Source: Theristus sp. LFF4_11
Taxonomy: Eukaryota > Nematoda > Chromadorea > Monhysterida > Xyalidae
Length of the DNA: 64,000 bases
NCBI GenBank assembly: GCA_030248135.1
Contig: JASANC010002375.1
Coordinates: 1-64,000, forward strand
Direction of reading: 5' to 3'
The notes beneath the pieces are model-generated. The model ran no database searches, had not been told where the DNA came from, and saw nothing but the letters and a program-made list of their open reading frames with translations. The translations under genes were made by a program, and so were the position numbers. This document shows positions 24,169 to 36,677 of this stretch, piece after piece (the stretch's first letter is position 1; the number at the start of each line of letters is the position of its first letter).

Positions 24169-27148
24169 ATGGTTCGCCCCTCTGAGAAAGCGCGTCACTT
24201 CGGTCGAGCGATGTTCAGTTCGTCGCGCAAATGTCAGTGGAACTTGAATGGGCGTACAATGGGCACTGTATTGCGTGTCGTCGATGGCACCAATGTGTAC
24301 TCGTATGCTAAGGTGAAGTTGGTATTCTGGACTTGGGCGCGTTCATGAAGCAGTGTTTAGTGACGCACAGCTGTGCAATCACTAAATACTGCTTCATGAA
24401 TCCCCTCCCCCCTTTATTCGAACGTGACGTCCTATGCGTTGAAAACGCCCGTTTTGCATGCACTGGCAGCCTTGATTTGTTTGTTTTTCTGCGTGTTAAG
24501 TCCGGACTGCTGTGCATGGTTTTAAGAGTCGATAATGTCATTTCGGTCTGACACGTTCAACTGAATTCGGCCACATTCAACCGTTTGAGCAAGACAAATT
24601 TCTCAATGAAGAATTTGGAACAGTATTTTCGCAAAACCGGCTTGCGAAGTCGCAGGGCGCCAAAGAATCTGGTGTGTGGTGCGGCGTCTGTTAAGCTCTG
24701 AACGGATCGAAGGTCAGAAAATCGTGTCGAGACCCATCCAATATGTTATTAAACCGAGTAGTTTTTTCTTCGATTTCGATCACATAATCTTCAGTTGGGC
24801 ACCCTGAAAAACGGCGCCGTCCGCTACGCATGCCAGCGATGTAGAACGATCAACAACAAGTATCCGATCAAGCGTCCCTTACCAACGGCACATGTCCGGT
24901 GCGTGTTTTTGGAGAATATTTTTGGATTTTTTTATCTTTTAAAAAAAGGAGTTCATGAAGGCGCCCCACATGTGCCCTGTATTCTTGACTGATTCATGAT
25001 AATTCTTGACTTTCTTGATTTGATCCCATTCTTTTTGTTTTATTGAGCTTCTGTCGTGAAGAGCGTACGGAAATACCGGTTACAGATCCATGCGTTCTCA
25101 CCACCAAAAAATTTCCCTTTCAACCCACTTCAACATGCAACTTTTCTGCTGGATGAATACACACATAATTAATTCTCACTGTGTATCTGAACAAAGTTTG
25201 TTTTTAACACATGTTTTGAATCTAGATGGATGTGCCTTTTCGGTTGTGCTTTTTACGGTTCAAAAGTTATGCAAGAATAAAACGCATGACGTTACGTACA
25301 CAACAGCTACAGTCGAACTCTATACATCACAGGCTATCGGCTGATTGGCTGGTGATCACATGATGCACGCTTTCCTGTGCAGTTACATGTCGTGCACAGC
25401 AAGCACGCATCACGTGACCGCCAGCCAATCAGCTGATAGCCTATAATTTAGAGTTCGACAGTGATTTCTGTTTTGTAATGTCACTTTTTTTAGAGATGGC
25501 GTTCACATCATCGATCCGTTGGGGCGTGCGCATTTCTGTACACCGAGCAGTTCATTATCAGCTGGTGGTAGTGTGGAGGTTGGCGCGTTGGCGGTATTTC
25601 TGTTACTTTTTGGCAGTCAGCTGATTGGTTTACTATTGTCTTGCGTTCATTGCGACCCAGTCTGCACGTGTTGTTGTGGCACGTGGGCTCAGATCAGAAT
25701 AGAGAATTCGAGGTTGCGAAATGGAACGAACGGTTCTTCAACTGTAACGATCGTTCTTGAGCCGTTTTTGAACTGGGCTCACTGATTGGTCCTAACCTGC
25801 TCGATGCAGCCAACCAGCAACCAATGATTGCAGTTTTTGAATTCACATAACAATTTTTACAGTTTCACTGCTGGTCTTCAAGCAAATCACCAAATTCCAG
25901 ATCATCCAAGCGTCACCCACTGTGACGGTGTCAAACAGTCTTCTGGCGTCACAGCAACAAGGTCATTCAATCCTTCAGTACGGCGCCGCATCCACTCAAA
26001 TTCCCGCCAACCAGCACCGCCAATCAGCGGGCGGCGACTCTTTCGACCCGTTGAACGGTTTCAGTTCGGCCTCACCGAATCTACAAGCGTTCGACGAATG
26101 CACGGATTTGAATTCACAGTTTGCGATCGCGGCGACCACCGACAGTCCGACCGATCCTTTGGCGGAGTTTTCGTCGCGCGCAACACTGACGGCGAGCTTC
26201 GATCGGAATCAGGCGGAGTCGACGAGTTTCGGAGAGGACAGCGATTCGAGTTTTCAGGAAGCGATCAAGGTTGAGCCGTCGTTGGGCGAACGAACTGCGG
26301 TACTGGATAGCGGAGAAAATGGTTCGTTGTTCTGCAGTCGAACTGTATAAACTTTAGGGAATCAGCCGATTGCTTGGGATTACGTTATGTATATGCTTTC
26401 TGCGCAGACATTGCTGTGGGCGCGGAGTTTGGTTTGCACAGAAAGCATGCATACTGTAATCGCAACCAATCGGCTGATTCTCTATAATTTAGAGTTCGAC
26501 TGTATTCGTTTCGAAGTGAATTCCGGAAGGGCACGTCAATGATCAGGCCACTCCTGCTCTGCACCGGCTGTTGGTTGATCAGCCGGAAATGGAGCGAACC
26601 ATCCGCGCAATTTTGCTTAATTTCTTATGCATTCTCTTTTATCCGGCGGTGCGGTGGAAAAACCCACAGATCCTATTGTTTTCTTTCAAATCAGTCGGGT
26701 TTTCTGTGTTCGTACAGAGCGTCAAGAATTCTCGCCGACACGAAAACGCCCCAGACGCGCGGTGCATCAAGTAACGTCGACAGAGAATCGCGAATGTTTG
26801 TCAGTGCCAATTTCACGAGCGGAAATTCAGCAAACCGACACAGCCACCTCCGCAGACAGTACACCAACAGCAACTAAGCTCCGGAATTCGGAGCGAACTA
26901 CAACAGCCGCCAGCACAAGTCACCAGAACGTCGTAAAACTGCACAGCGATCCCGAGGATACGACTGACCAACTGCAGCGCACGCTGTTGAGAGCGCAGAT
27001 TGCGGCGGCGCGCGCGAAACTGCGCATGATGGAAAAGAAGTCGGAAGAAATTGAGGACATGCGAAAGGTAGTCGCGAAGAAAAGCAGAGCTGCCGAGCTG
27101 AAGGTGTTGTACTATGAGAAACAGCTGGAGAAACTGGCAGTTGAGTGA
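24169..27148 (+). CDS. Array member H: three-exon module, acidic linker, coiled coil
   Basis: Five exons (24169-24312, 24795-24898, 25494-25578, 25901-26321, 26718-27148) join in phases 0, 2, 0, 1 and encode 394 residues. The module is cut at two places: after NVYSYAK, and inside the Arg codon before DGVHIIDP. It reads HFGRAMF, YACQRC, DGVHIIDPLGRAHFC. The linker is Ser/Asp-rich (FGEDSDSSFQ) and ends GENG. The last exon has the basic patch TRKRPRR and a coiled coil from TTDQLQRTLLRAQIAA to LKVLYYEKQLEKL. AATAAA lies at 27328. Three introns carry MITEs. The exon layout is that of the second module of I and of O, P, Q and R. Confidence 0.8.
24335..24407. mobile_element. MITE, family 2 (Harbinger-like)
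   Basis: Palindrome with arms GTTCATGAAGCAGTGTTTAG and TACTGCTTCATGAATCC in intron 1 of member H. Confidence 0.65.
25309..25463. mobile_element. MITE, family 1
   Basis: Complete copy in intron 2 of member H with ends ACAGTCGAACTCTA and TTTAGAGTTCGACAGTG and inner arms carrying GCTGATTGGCTGGTGATCAC. Confidence 0.75.
26335..26502. mobile_element. MITE, family 1
   Basis: Copy in intron 4 of member H beginning only 13 bases after the splice donor, with ends CAGTCGAACTG and AGAGTTCGACTG and inner arms around AAAGCATGCATA. Confidence 0.75.
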
Positions 27149-27812
27149 GTGGACCAGAATTGCTGGTAAACTCGCTTTCTATTGACCGAGCACTTTCTTT
27201 CATTAAATCTGTCTGATGATTTGGTTGAGTCTCATGCTGTAAACTTTGTGTTGTGACTGGTTTTCACTTGTGGTGTTGTTGGTTGGGTTCAAGTTATGAT
27301 TGTTGGTGATGGTGAATTGCATTTATGAATAAAAACGTGTGACTATACTCGCACCTTTGCATTTTGTATTGTAGTTGCATAACGCCTTGATTCATGTCAT
27401 TGCGGACGGGAACTGATGGAGCTGTGATTTGCTGCAAACGCACTCAGTGCCATGAAGAAATACCGTCTTATATTATTTGTTGCCACTGTTTACTTTCGCT
27501 CTGAACCGAGGCACAACCATAGACAGGAACGCCGTTTTAATCTTTTCCAATACGATCGAAATGAACCACCGTTATCCTTGTCTTTATTGTCTTTGGGTGT
27601 CGACACGATTTGACGGCTGACATTCGTGATCGCCACGGAGGAAAGATCATCGCAACCAAACGTCCGTTCTTTCGGTGATCGCAAAAGCTGCTGGAAGATC
27701 GTGTCGAGACCCATCACAATGGATATCGTGCTCCATTGTCAATAACATGCAACTGCTCGAACTCAACGCCAGCGCTTCCATTGTCTGAATCGCGGCAAAA
27801 AAAAAATCCGCC
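27149..27812. other. Spacer between H and I
   Basis: It holds the 3' end of H and the 5' flank of I. The string ATCGTGTCGAGACCCATC near 27696 also occurs at about 24722 in intron 1 of H, suggesting a shared upstream segment. No gene was seen. Confidence 0.4.
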
Positions 27813-30800
27813 ATGGACAAACGGACGGAGGTGCCGGACCTGAACGCGATCTTGACCGCGCTGAACTGCGCCGATCGAATTCGATGCAAACAGGACGATG
27901 CGGCGTTGTTTCGCAACGGACGTCTGTTCGTCATCGACGGCGACGTCGTGCACTTGTACTCGGAGAAGACCGCCAATGACAAGGGCGTCGGCTGGTGAGT
28001 GTTGTGCTCGTTGCAAGACGGATGCTCATTCATTCACACACTTTCCCTGCTCCGCTGCCGGTTTCAGGAACACGAAGGTGCCCCCCCCACCACCGATACT
28101 CCGGTGGTTCAGTCGTGTAAGCGGGAGGTGTATGGGTGCTGGAAAAAAATGCGAAATAAAACGGTTTTAAAACGGAAATAAATCCAACCGTTTTTTTCCT
28201 GGCCGTAAAAAAACCGGTTTTTACCAACGCTAGTATTGACCGCAGCAAAAGGTGCTGCCTCCGTGCCGCCTCCCTATTTGTCCTGGCCGCACCGACCGGT
28301 GATCTTATTAATTAATGAGTCCTTGTGCGAAGGCCGAGTCACAAGTGTGTGTGTGTGTGTCGTCCCATTCTGCAGGTACGTCTGCAATCGGTGCAAGTAT
28401 CTGAATCGAAAACGCTCCGTAAAGCTGCCGTGTCCGATCGCAAAGGTGCAGAACGGCGTGCACCTGATCGATCCGCTCGCGCGGCCGCACTTTTGTTTCG
28501 CGGACGAACTGGGCGACAAGGGCATGTCGTTCAGTGCGTTGCAGACGAAGTACAAAATGGAGTTGCAGGGCGCGAGAACGCCGGCGGTGAAAACGGTTGG
28601 CGTTTGTCTGTGTGTTCCAAGTGTTTTGTTCTGAAAAACGTTTTTTTTGTTTCCGTCGCTCCAGCCGTCTCTGTTTTATGTGGCGCTCTTAGCGAATGTG
28701 CATGTTGTAACTGTGCAAAATTGAGGCCCGTCCATACTGACGCATGCGCGTCAACGTCTCCGTGGACTGGTAGTATGCTAAAAGACGAGACCTGTCGTGA
28801 CGTGCCGTATGAACGGCCTTTACTGTAGATGTAAACCGAGTGCACTGTTTTCAGACAGATAGGACTGTCTAAAACTTTTTGTTGTTGCTGGGAATTTGAG
28901 GCGATGTTTTTAGCAAGGGCTAACCCAGAACAGCGTACAGAAGGCCGTCGAGTAGGGCGCCCATCGAGTTTTCTCTGTCATTAAGTGCCTGTGCACCCCT
29001 CGGCGGGGCTCGATCCTCCGAACGCACAAAGCAGAGTCTAACGCGCTGCCACCGGGCCACGAGCGGTGACAACTTGATCCGATTATTGTTTTCTGTGCTG
29101 TTTCCAGGCGAAACCAAAACCGCCGCCAACCGCCGCTAAAGCGGACGAACCAGAGAAGAACTTCGGCGAGGCGACGTTCTTCTCGTCGTTGAAGTTGAAC
29201 GCCGCCAGTGGAAAGGGCGGCAGCGTGCTGCGTGTGGTCGACGGCAAAAAGGTGTACTCGTATTTGAAGGTACGCTCGCCGCGATGGCCGGTCCCGACAC
29301 GATCTTGTTGAGATCGCAATGAACGTTTGGCTGTAATACAATACAACTTTGTGTTGATTATTTGCTGCTGAGTGAACGTTTACCTTCGAATGATTCGTCC
29401 GTTCAGCAGTTTCTGAATGCTTTCTGTTTCCCGCTTTTCAAGCTCGGCAACCTGAAAGACGGCACTGTCCGCTATGCTTGCCAACAGTGCAGAAACATCA
29501 ACGTGAAGTCGCTCACAAAGCGACCCCTGCCGACGGCGCACGTAAAGTGAGTGTTCCTTGTGAAATGCTGGTTCAACGACTGCTTAATTTCACGTGAGTT
29601 TCAAATCACGTGCTATACCTACCCAACCCCGGTACTTTTTTTTTTTGTGAATACCAAACACGAAATTTCCTTTTACAACAGCCTTTTGTAACGAAATTAC
29701 CATTAACTCATTCATTTGGGGCCTTTGGTAGCACAATTTCATCATTTTCACTGCAACCAGCCACTGAATTCATTGTTCATGTGTATGTTCATGTGTTTCA
29801 AACAGGTTTCCAATAATCCCCCATGGGAGATTATTTTTGGGGGGATTTTTTGGAATGGGGGGGGGTTGGGTTTTTTTTTTGGGGGGGGTTTTTTTTGGGG
29901 GGGGGTTTAATAGAGGTAATACGGTACTAATCTCGCGTGGCAGCATGTGTTTGAATGTGACTAAACTGAAACTACGTGTGAAAGACAGCACACAAACGGG
30001 CGCCGTTCAGTTTTTGTGCTTCGTAATTTTTGAAAACTTCAATTGCTACAGTGCTGCTTACTGTTTTTGTCTCAAAAAGAAACGTTATGGTGTTCTAGAG
30101 ACGGATTCCACATGATCGACCCGATGGGACGCGAGCATTTCTGTACACCGAGCGAAGATTGGGCCGAAGAACTGGTTGGTCCTTTTTGCGCGATCTTCAA
30201 GTGGAAATCTTTGCGGATGGAAGACCGCGTTTGTATTTCCATCAAGTTTGGTGTTGCACAGTTCGGAAACAAACACACATAAGAAGTTGCATCCTGTGCA
30301 GGGTGCATCGCATTGTGTGTTTGTGCGTCTATGTTAGCCTGTGCGGTATTTGAAAGAACATGTGAAAAAAGGGAGCGGTTAAGGCCCGTTTATACCTGGC
30401 GTATGCAGACGTACGTCGACGTACCGTGCTGTATGCGCATACGTCAGGTATTAACCGGCCTTATTCAAAGTTTTAGCTAAGCTAACGGTTTAAGCTAAGC
30501 TGTAGACACAGGAACAGGAGTCGTTTGCTGCGTTATGTGTTTTTTCTGTCATTTCAGATAACTCAAACTCAGTCAACAACGTCAACAACGACGACGAACA
30601 CATCAAACTGCGAGACGCAAGCACAACCATCAAATGACACCGCCGTGAAATCGGGCGAGAAACTTCAAACGAACGGCCAATCAGCGACGACCAGATCGAA
30701 TGCAGCCAACCAGCAAACAGAACTGGACAAGTTGAGCGAGTTTTTGAACGCGGAGATTGATGATGACGACGACGACGACGACGACGTTCAGTCAAGCTCA

Positions 30801-31334
30801 TCGGCGAGCTTGCCAGACAGCTGCTCCACTCCAGTGCCGACCAATCAGCAACCGGCTGAACGTGAAGTGCGCTCACCGGCTCGTAAACGTGCGCGACGAA
30901 CAGACGCAAGTGAAACGCCAATGGAGAAAACGCGCGAGTCGACCGCGACCAGTTCGGTGGCGCCGAACAATGATTGCGAAACATCGATTTCGTCACCGGC
31001 GATTTCGAAACAGCCAAAACCGCACAACAAAACAACAACGCGCACAGACGACGAAGAGAGCACGGCAGAGCTGCAGCGTAGTCTGCTGCGCGCGCAAATC
31101 GCCGCGAAACAGGCGAAACTGAAGGTGCTCGACAGGAAAGCGGGCGAAATCGAAGAGAGCCGCTGTTTGATCGTGGAGCAGCGAGACGCGGTCGCACGCA
31201 AGTCGGAGGTCGCTCAATTGACTCTGATGTATTATAGAAAGCAACTGGAGCAGCTGGGCGTGCTGGTCGCCGGCGACGACTTCGACGACAGTCTCAGTCT
31301 GAGCAGTGACGATTCGGACGACCGTTGGGAATAG
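27813..31334 (+). CDS. Array member I: two modules in series plus fused linker and coiled coil
   Basis: Six exons (27813-27994, 28376-28595, 29108-29269, 29443-29546, 30099-30174, 30558-31334) join in phases 2, 0, 0, 2, 0 and encode 506 residues. Module 1 (exons 1-2) has the intron inside a Trp codon next to YVCNRC and ends VHLIDPLARPHFC. Module 2 (exons 3-5) reads NFGEATFF, YACQQC, DGFHMIDPMGREHFC. Exon 3 has no Met codon, so module 2 must be spliced to module 1. The last exon fuses linker and coiled coil without the usual intron: a run of nine Asp, basic patch RKRARR, coiled coil from TAELQRSLLRAQIAAKQ to LTLMYYRKQLEQLGV, acidic tail. AATAAA lies at 31552. Confidence 0.8.
28719..28822. mobile_element. 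MITE, family 3 (Harbinger-like)
   Basis: Ends GAGGCCCGTCCATACTGACG and GACGTGCCGTATGAACGGCC are inverted, next to TTTA. It lies in intron 2 of member I. Related copies are at 30.4, 42.4 and 58.8 kb. Confidence 0.55.
28916..29065 (-). repeat. tRNA-derived SINE, type 2
   Basis: On the - strand it reads GTGGCAGCGCGTTAGACTC (A-box region), GGATCGAGCCCCGCC (B-box region), then a body ending ACGCTGTTCTGGGTTA. It matches the + strand copy at about 10656. It lies in intron 2 of member I. Confidence 0.65.
29666..29932. mobile_element. Element with TACCGTATTACC ends, copy 1
   Basis: It shares the body (CCTTTTGTAACGAAATTACC, TTTGGGGCCTTTGGTAGCAC) and the end AATAGAGGTAATACGGTA with 48157-48417. It includes G-tracts and lies in intron 4 of member I. 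Confidence 0.55.
30382..30461. mobile_element. MITE, family 3 (Harbinger-like)
   Basis: An 80-base palindrome AGGCCCGTTTATACCTGGCG to CGTCAGGTATTAACCGGCCT, with TTA on the left, in the last intron of member I. Confidence 0.65.
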
Positions 31335-32062
31335 AGATGCTTTTCTTTACTTCCAGTGGTTTTTTTTGGTTTAATTTGTGGTTTATGCCTCCAGCTGAAT
31401 GTGACGTCGTCATGGAGCATGCGAGGCTTTGAGAATTTCTTGAACTCCTTTTTGTGGTTGATTGGGGAGGGAAGTTTCACCGATTCAATAATTTGTGCTC
31501 TTGTGATATCGCCTTCAATTGTTTTCTTTGTTCATGAAGACAAAAAAGGACAATAAACAAACGTCGCCCAATCTGTTTCGAACGGAAGATTTCTTGTCCT
31601 AAATCGCCTTTATCAATTAATGGCAGACGGTGCTAACTGTGCGTTCTGTGGTGCTACTTTTACAGCAGAAAATTGGATTCTGAATGCCCCGCCCCTTATG
31701 CTTTTAGCCCTCAGTACCGAAATAGCCAGTGGCCATAATTTCCGATGTTTTATGGAACAGGGGATGCATTTGGCAGGGGTCAATTATTTTGAGCTACTCC
31801 ACTCTGGAACAAGAAACTTAACAAACGCATCAAAGCACCACAGAAAGCCGATCGTTCTATTTGCTTGTGCCTTTTTTGTTTGTTCCTTTCATTTCATTTG
31901 AAACAGTCGCGCAAATATGCAAACGGCGCCGTCCAAGATGTAGCCAAATTGTCAGGCAAGTCGAGGCGAGACGGCTTCATTCACAATCAATGGCTTGAAA
32001 TTCGAGTGACTGATTTGAAAAAACCAATGTAAAACTCGTGCGCGCCGGTCACATCACCGAGA
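31335..32062. other. Spacer between I and J
   Basis: It holds the 3' flank of I with AATAAA at 31552 and the 5' flank of J. A 93-codon open frame at 31620 has no family similarity and is probably chance. Confidence 0.4.
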
Positions 32063-33768
32063 ATGTGCTCGTTCGTAACGCGCTATAACCCGGAGCGCCG
32101 CCGCGACAAACAGTACGAGGAGGCTTTGTTTAGGAATGGACGACTGTACGTGCGCGACAAGGACATCGTGCATGCGTACTCGAAGAAGACCACCAATGAG
32201 AAGGGCACTACTTGGTGAGATGGTGTTTTTTCAATAATAATAGCTTCCACAGCGGTTCACCAGAGCCGCAGACACCAACACTCTGGTGTTTTAGTGCTGG
32301 AGTATCTCTCTCATAGTATCCGCATGGTATCCCTGTCCCATCATGCGTCCAGTGATTAGTAAACCGCCTCTTAAAGCATTAAAGACGCCTGGGTCCCAGT
32401 TCGGGGCCTGCGGCACCGCGCCAGCGGCAAGAAGTATGTGGTTTGTGACATTTGCAGGGTTCTGAAACCAACGACAATTCTTTTGGCTTTACTTTTCTGG
32501 TAATTCACCGGAGCACGCGAGACTATTTGTGCAAGTGCTCTTGGTTCACACGTCTACTCAAATCAAACACTTTCAATTCGCCAGGTACGTCTGCAACCGC
32601 TGCAAGTACATCAATCGAAAGCTGCCCGTGAAGCTGCCGTGTCCGACGGCGAAAATCCGCGACGGCATTCACATGGTCGATCCGTTGGCGCGGCCGCACT
32701 TCTGTCTCGTCGAGGAGCTGGGCGGCAAGAGCGGCACGTTCAGCAAGGTGCAGTCGAAGCATCGCTTGGCGCTGGACGCGCCGCAGACGTCGACGGACGG
32801 GCAAACGGTTCGGGGGGGGGGTTGATTCGGCGTTTGAGCTTTTTAACATGAACGTTCCGAGAGATTGAATGACGTAAACGCAAATTTCGGACCTTTCTCG
32901 GTTCTCACAGTTGGCGTGGGTTCGGCGTGTTTCATTCATCTCAACGTCATTCATGAGTTGTTTGAATGAAGTAAATTGTAATCTTGGAACTGGTCGTAGA
33001 CTCTCGAAGCGCAACACCGCCCGCCAGTTTTGCACCACGCGCAACTGTACTCTTGCTTGTAATTTGACTGCTTTTTGGAATCAAACTGTACTCCAAAGAA
33101 CGATTCACTGAACATTTGTTTCCAGGGTTCTTCTGAAGTCGATAAACTGTTTCCAGTGATCGACTTTTTTCCGAACCACCGCGATGTCAGTAATTCCAGT
33201 GACTACTTTATGCACTCGTTCGCTGGTACGAGCAACCATCAGCGGTCACAAACCGACACCAATGTTAATGGCAATGACAATGTGAGAATGGAAACTTTCA
33301 ATTTTTTAGTGTTCAGTTTTTGTGTTGTTTTGATGTGTACGAACTTGATTGATCGGTGGCAGTTTATTTTGTCCCTATGCCTACATTGCTGAACCAAAAC
33401 CAGGCTTAAAGTTTGATTTGCTTGTTTTAGTTCGATTTCAATGCAGTCGTTGTGGATTCCTAATCCTAATCATAGTGAAGTTGATGTAGTTTCCTAATCC
33501 TAATCTTAAGCGAAACCGTTTTAACAAAGCGAAAATGCCGACGTTGTCAGCTTTGATTGAATTTGGTGAAGGGATGAATCATTGGAATCAGGGATCAACT
33601 CCAGCTCCGGTTTAGCTTGGTAGCTTTACGCAGTTAACTTTGTCTGAATTGTCGCATCATGCACATTGTGGAGGCGCTACAGTTGAATAAATGCCCTTCA
33701 ATTTTGTTTTCAGAGTCATTTCCCATATCCGTCGACCAGTCGCTCATCAAACGACGTGCTATCGGATG
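32063..33768 (+). CDS. Array member J: module and linker, coiled coil missing
   Basis: Four exons fit the family phases: 32063-32214 (ends inside a Trp codon), 32585-32807 (YVCNRC, DGIHMVDPLARPHFC), 33126-33281 (polar linker, SNSSDYFMHSF) and 33714-33768 (linker end DVLSDG, phase 1, donor GTGGGG). The first exon is only 51 codons (ALFRNGRLYVRDKDIVHAY) and is easy to miss. The next exon should be the coiled coil, but the intron runs into a 2.9 kb foldback element (33808-36677) and no coiled-coil exon appears before the ATG of K. J is therefore truncated, or reads through to the coiled coil of K at 38881, which has the right phase. Confidence 0.65.
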
Positions 33769-33807
33769 GTGGGGAATTTAAAAAGTTTTATAAAGTGATA
33801 TTTGTAT

Positions 33808-36677
33808 TTAAGATAGACTTTTTCACAATACCGACCCTCCTTAGGCACAATTTCAAAAAAGTTTTCAAATTCAGTCAAATTTAAAACCAATCGAACCGCC
33901 TTGATGCCCTGAGTTCGAAAATCATATTTTTATCCTAATCCAAGCCTTTTTTATGCTTCAAAATTAGGAAAAACCTAATTTTCGACCCCCTTGTAGTAAA
34001 ACTGTTCTAGCTCGCTTCTGCTTGAATCTATTAACAAAAATCAAACTCCAATCGATTTCCCTTGTATTCGCGCACATTTTTCGCTGTTATACTGCAGGTT
34101 GAAAACGTTTTTTCATGCTCTGTATTTATAAAAAACTGCAGAGGTTGGTGTTTTTTCACGTTTTTCGGTACTTTAGAAACGTTTGTGGGGTATAGTTTCT
34201 AGGTAATTCTGAAAGATCTACGAAAAATGTATATACATGTCAAATTTCAGCTTCATAAAGCGTCGCCGGGACTCACACGATACAAAACAAAATGGCTTGT
34301 CGCATGCGTTTTTGGTCAATATGCCGCATGCAGGGTGTTTCCTCCCACCCCCCAATTTTTTTGGGGCCACCTCAGGTGCTGCAACCGTGACTAAAGATGG
34401 GTTTTCGGGTACGCTGAGTTCAAAAATCTTATTTAGAATTTTGCCCGACGTTTCTACTGTGCCCTAAACGCGTATGCCATGGGGATCAGGAGGGAAATTT
34501 CCTTAAAAATTAAATTTAAATAAAAGCGCGTCACAAGGCAGCTGAAATCCTGTTACAAATACAAATCGAGGTCGCTGAGTCCGCATATAATGCTTATTTT
34601 GCTATACGGATTACTCCGCACCCTAAAAACGGCTTCTATGAGGACGAAAAGGGAAAAAATTTGAAAAAATCGGAAACTAATCAAAAAATAAATGAAAACT
34701 GTACTGAAATACAAATCGAGGTTGCTGAGTCCGAATATGATGTTTATTTTGCTATACGGATTACTCCGCACCCTAAAAGCAGGTTCTATGGGGACAGAAG
34801 GGAAAAAAATTAAAAAAATCGAAAACTAGTATAAAAAATTTGGAAACTATGCCGTAAATACAAATCAAGGTCACTGAGTCCGAATATAATGTTTATTTTG
34901 CTATATGGATTACTACACACCCTAAAAACAGTTTTTATATGGACGAAAAGGGAGAAATCCGGAGAAAATCGGAAACTCGTCAAAAAATCTGAAAACTGTG
35001 CCATAAATAGAAATCAAGGTCGCTTAGTCCGAATATAATGCTTATTTGGCCATACGGATTACCCCGCACCCTAAAAACGGTCTCTATAGGGACGAAAAAA
35101 GGGACATCCGGAAAAAATCGGAAACTAGTCAGAAAATCTGAAAACTGTGCCATAAATAGAAATCAAGGTCGCGCAGTCCGAATATGCTGTTCATTTTGCC
35201 ATGCGGATTGCTCCGCACTCTAAAAATAGTTTTTACAGGGATGAAAAGGGAGAAAATTAAAAAATTCCGGAAACTAGCCAAAAAATCTGAATCGATGTCG
35301 CTGAGTCCGAAGATGATGTATATTTTGCTATACGGATTCTTTTGACTAGTTTCCGATTTTCATCAGATTTCTCCCTTTTCGTCCCTATAGAAGCTGTTTT
35401 TAGGGTGCGTAGTAAACCGTAAGGCAAAATAAAAACATCATATTCGAACTCAGCGATCTCGGCTTGTGTTTGTGGCATAGTTTTCAGCTTTTTTAACTAG
35501 TTTCGATTATTTTTAAATATTTTCCTTTTCGTCTCAATAGAGGCCGTTTTTAGGGTGCGAAATAATTCATATGGCAAAATAAACATTTTATTCGAACTCA
35601 GCGACTTCGGTTTGTATTTACGGCACAGTTTCAATTTTTTTTGACTAGTTTCCGATTTTTTTAATTTTTTCCCTTCTGTCCCCATAGAACCTGCTTTTAG
35701 GGTGCGGAGTAATCCGTATAGCAAAATAAACATCATATTCGGACTCAGCAACCTCGATTTGTATTTCAGCACAGTTTTTATTTATTTTTGATTAGATTCC
35801 GATTTTTTCAAATTTTTTCCCTTTTCGTCCCCATAGAAGCCGTTTTTAGGGTGCGGAGTAATCCGTATAGCAAAATAAGCATTATATGCGGACTCAGCGA
35901 CCTCGATTTGTATTTGTAACAGGATTTCAGCTGCCTTGTGACGCGCTTTTTATTTAAATTTAATTTTTAAGGAAATTTCCCTCCTGATCCCCATGGCATA
36001 CGCGTTTAGGGCACAGTAGAAACGTCGGGCAAAATTCTAAGTAAGATTTTTGAACTCAGCGTACCCGAAAACCCATCTTTAGTCACGGTTGCAGCACCTG
36101 AGGTGGCCCCAAAAAAATTGGGGGGTGGGAGGAAACACCCTGCATGCGGCATATTGACCAAAAACGCATGCGACAAGCCATTTTGTTTTGTATCGTGTGA
36201 GTCCCGGCGACGCTTTATGAAGTTGAAATTTGACATGTATATACATTTTTCGCAGATCTTTCAGAATTACCTAGAAACTATACCCCACAAACGTTTCTAA
36301 AGTACCGAAAAACGTGAAAAAACACCAACCTCTGCAGTTTTTTATAAATACAGAGCATGAAAAAACGTTTTCAACCTGCAGTATAACAGCGAAAAATGTG
36401 CGCGAATACAAGGGGAATCGATTGGTGTTTGATTTTTGTTAATAGATTCAAGCAGAAGCGAGCTAGAACAGTTTTACTACAAAAGGGTCGAAAATTAGGT
36501 TTTTCCTAATTTTGAAGCATAAAAAAGGCTTGGATTAGGATAAAAATATGATTTTCGAACTCAGGGCATCAAGGCGGTTCGATTGGTCTCAAATTTGACT
36601 GAATTTGAAAACTTTTTTGAAATTGTGCCTAGAGGTGTGGAGGCCGGGTCGGTCGACTCAAAAAGCCTATCTTAAAA
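33808..36677. mobile_element. 2.9 kb foldback element
   Basis: Two arms of about 1.3 kb are near-perfect inverted copies centred near 35.27 kb. The outer ends (TTAAGATAGACTTTTTCACA and, inverted, TTAAGATAGGCTTTTTGAGT) are followed by GGCACAATTTCAAAAAAG. The inner part of each arm is made of direct repeats of about 140-155 bases containing GCTATACGGATTACTCCGCA. A 76-codon frame at 34237-34467 occurs again inverted at 36006-36236; it follows from the palindrome and has no recognised domain. No transposase was seen. A diverged 5' part of the same element lies at about 44890-45440. Confidence 0.8.

Noticed and set aside
31620..31901. 93-codon frame with CxxC between I and J
   Set aside because: No His-x-Cys half, no family similarity and no matching splice sites.
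34237..36236. A 76-codon frame present twice, once on each strand
   Set aside because: It lies in the two arms of the foldback element, so the duplicate follows from the palindrome; no domain was seen.
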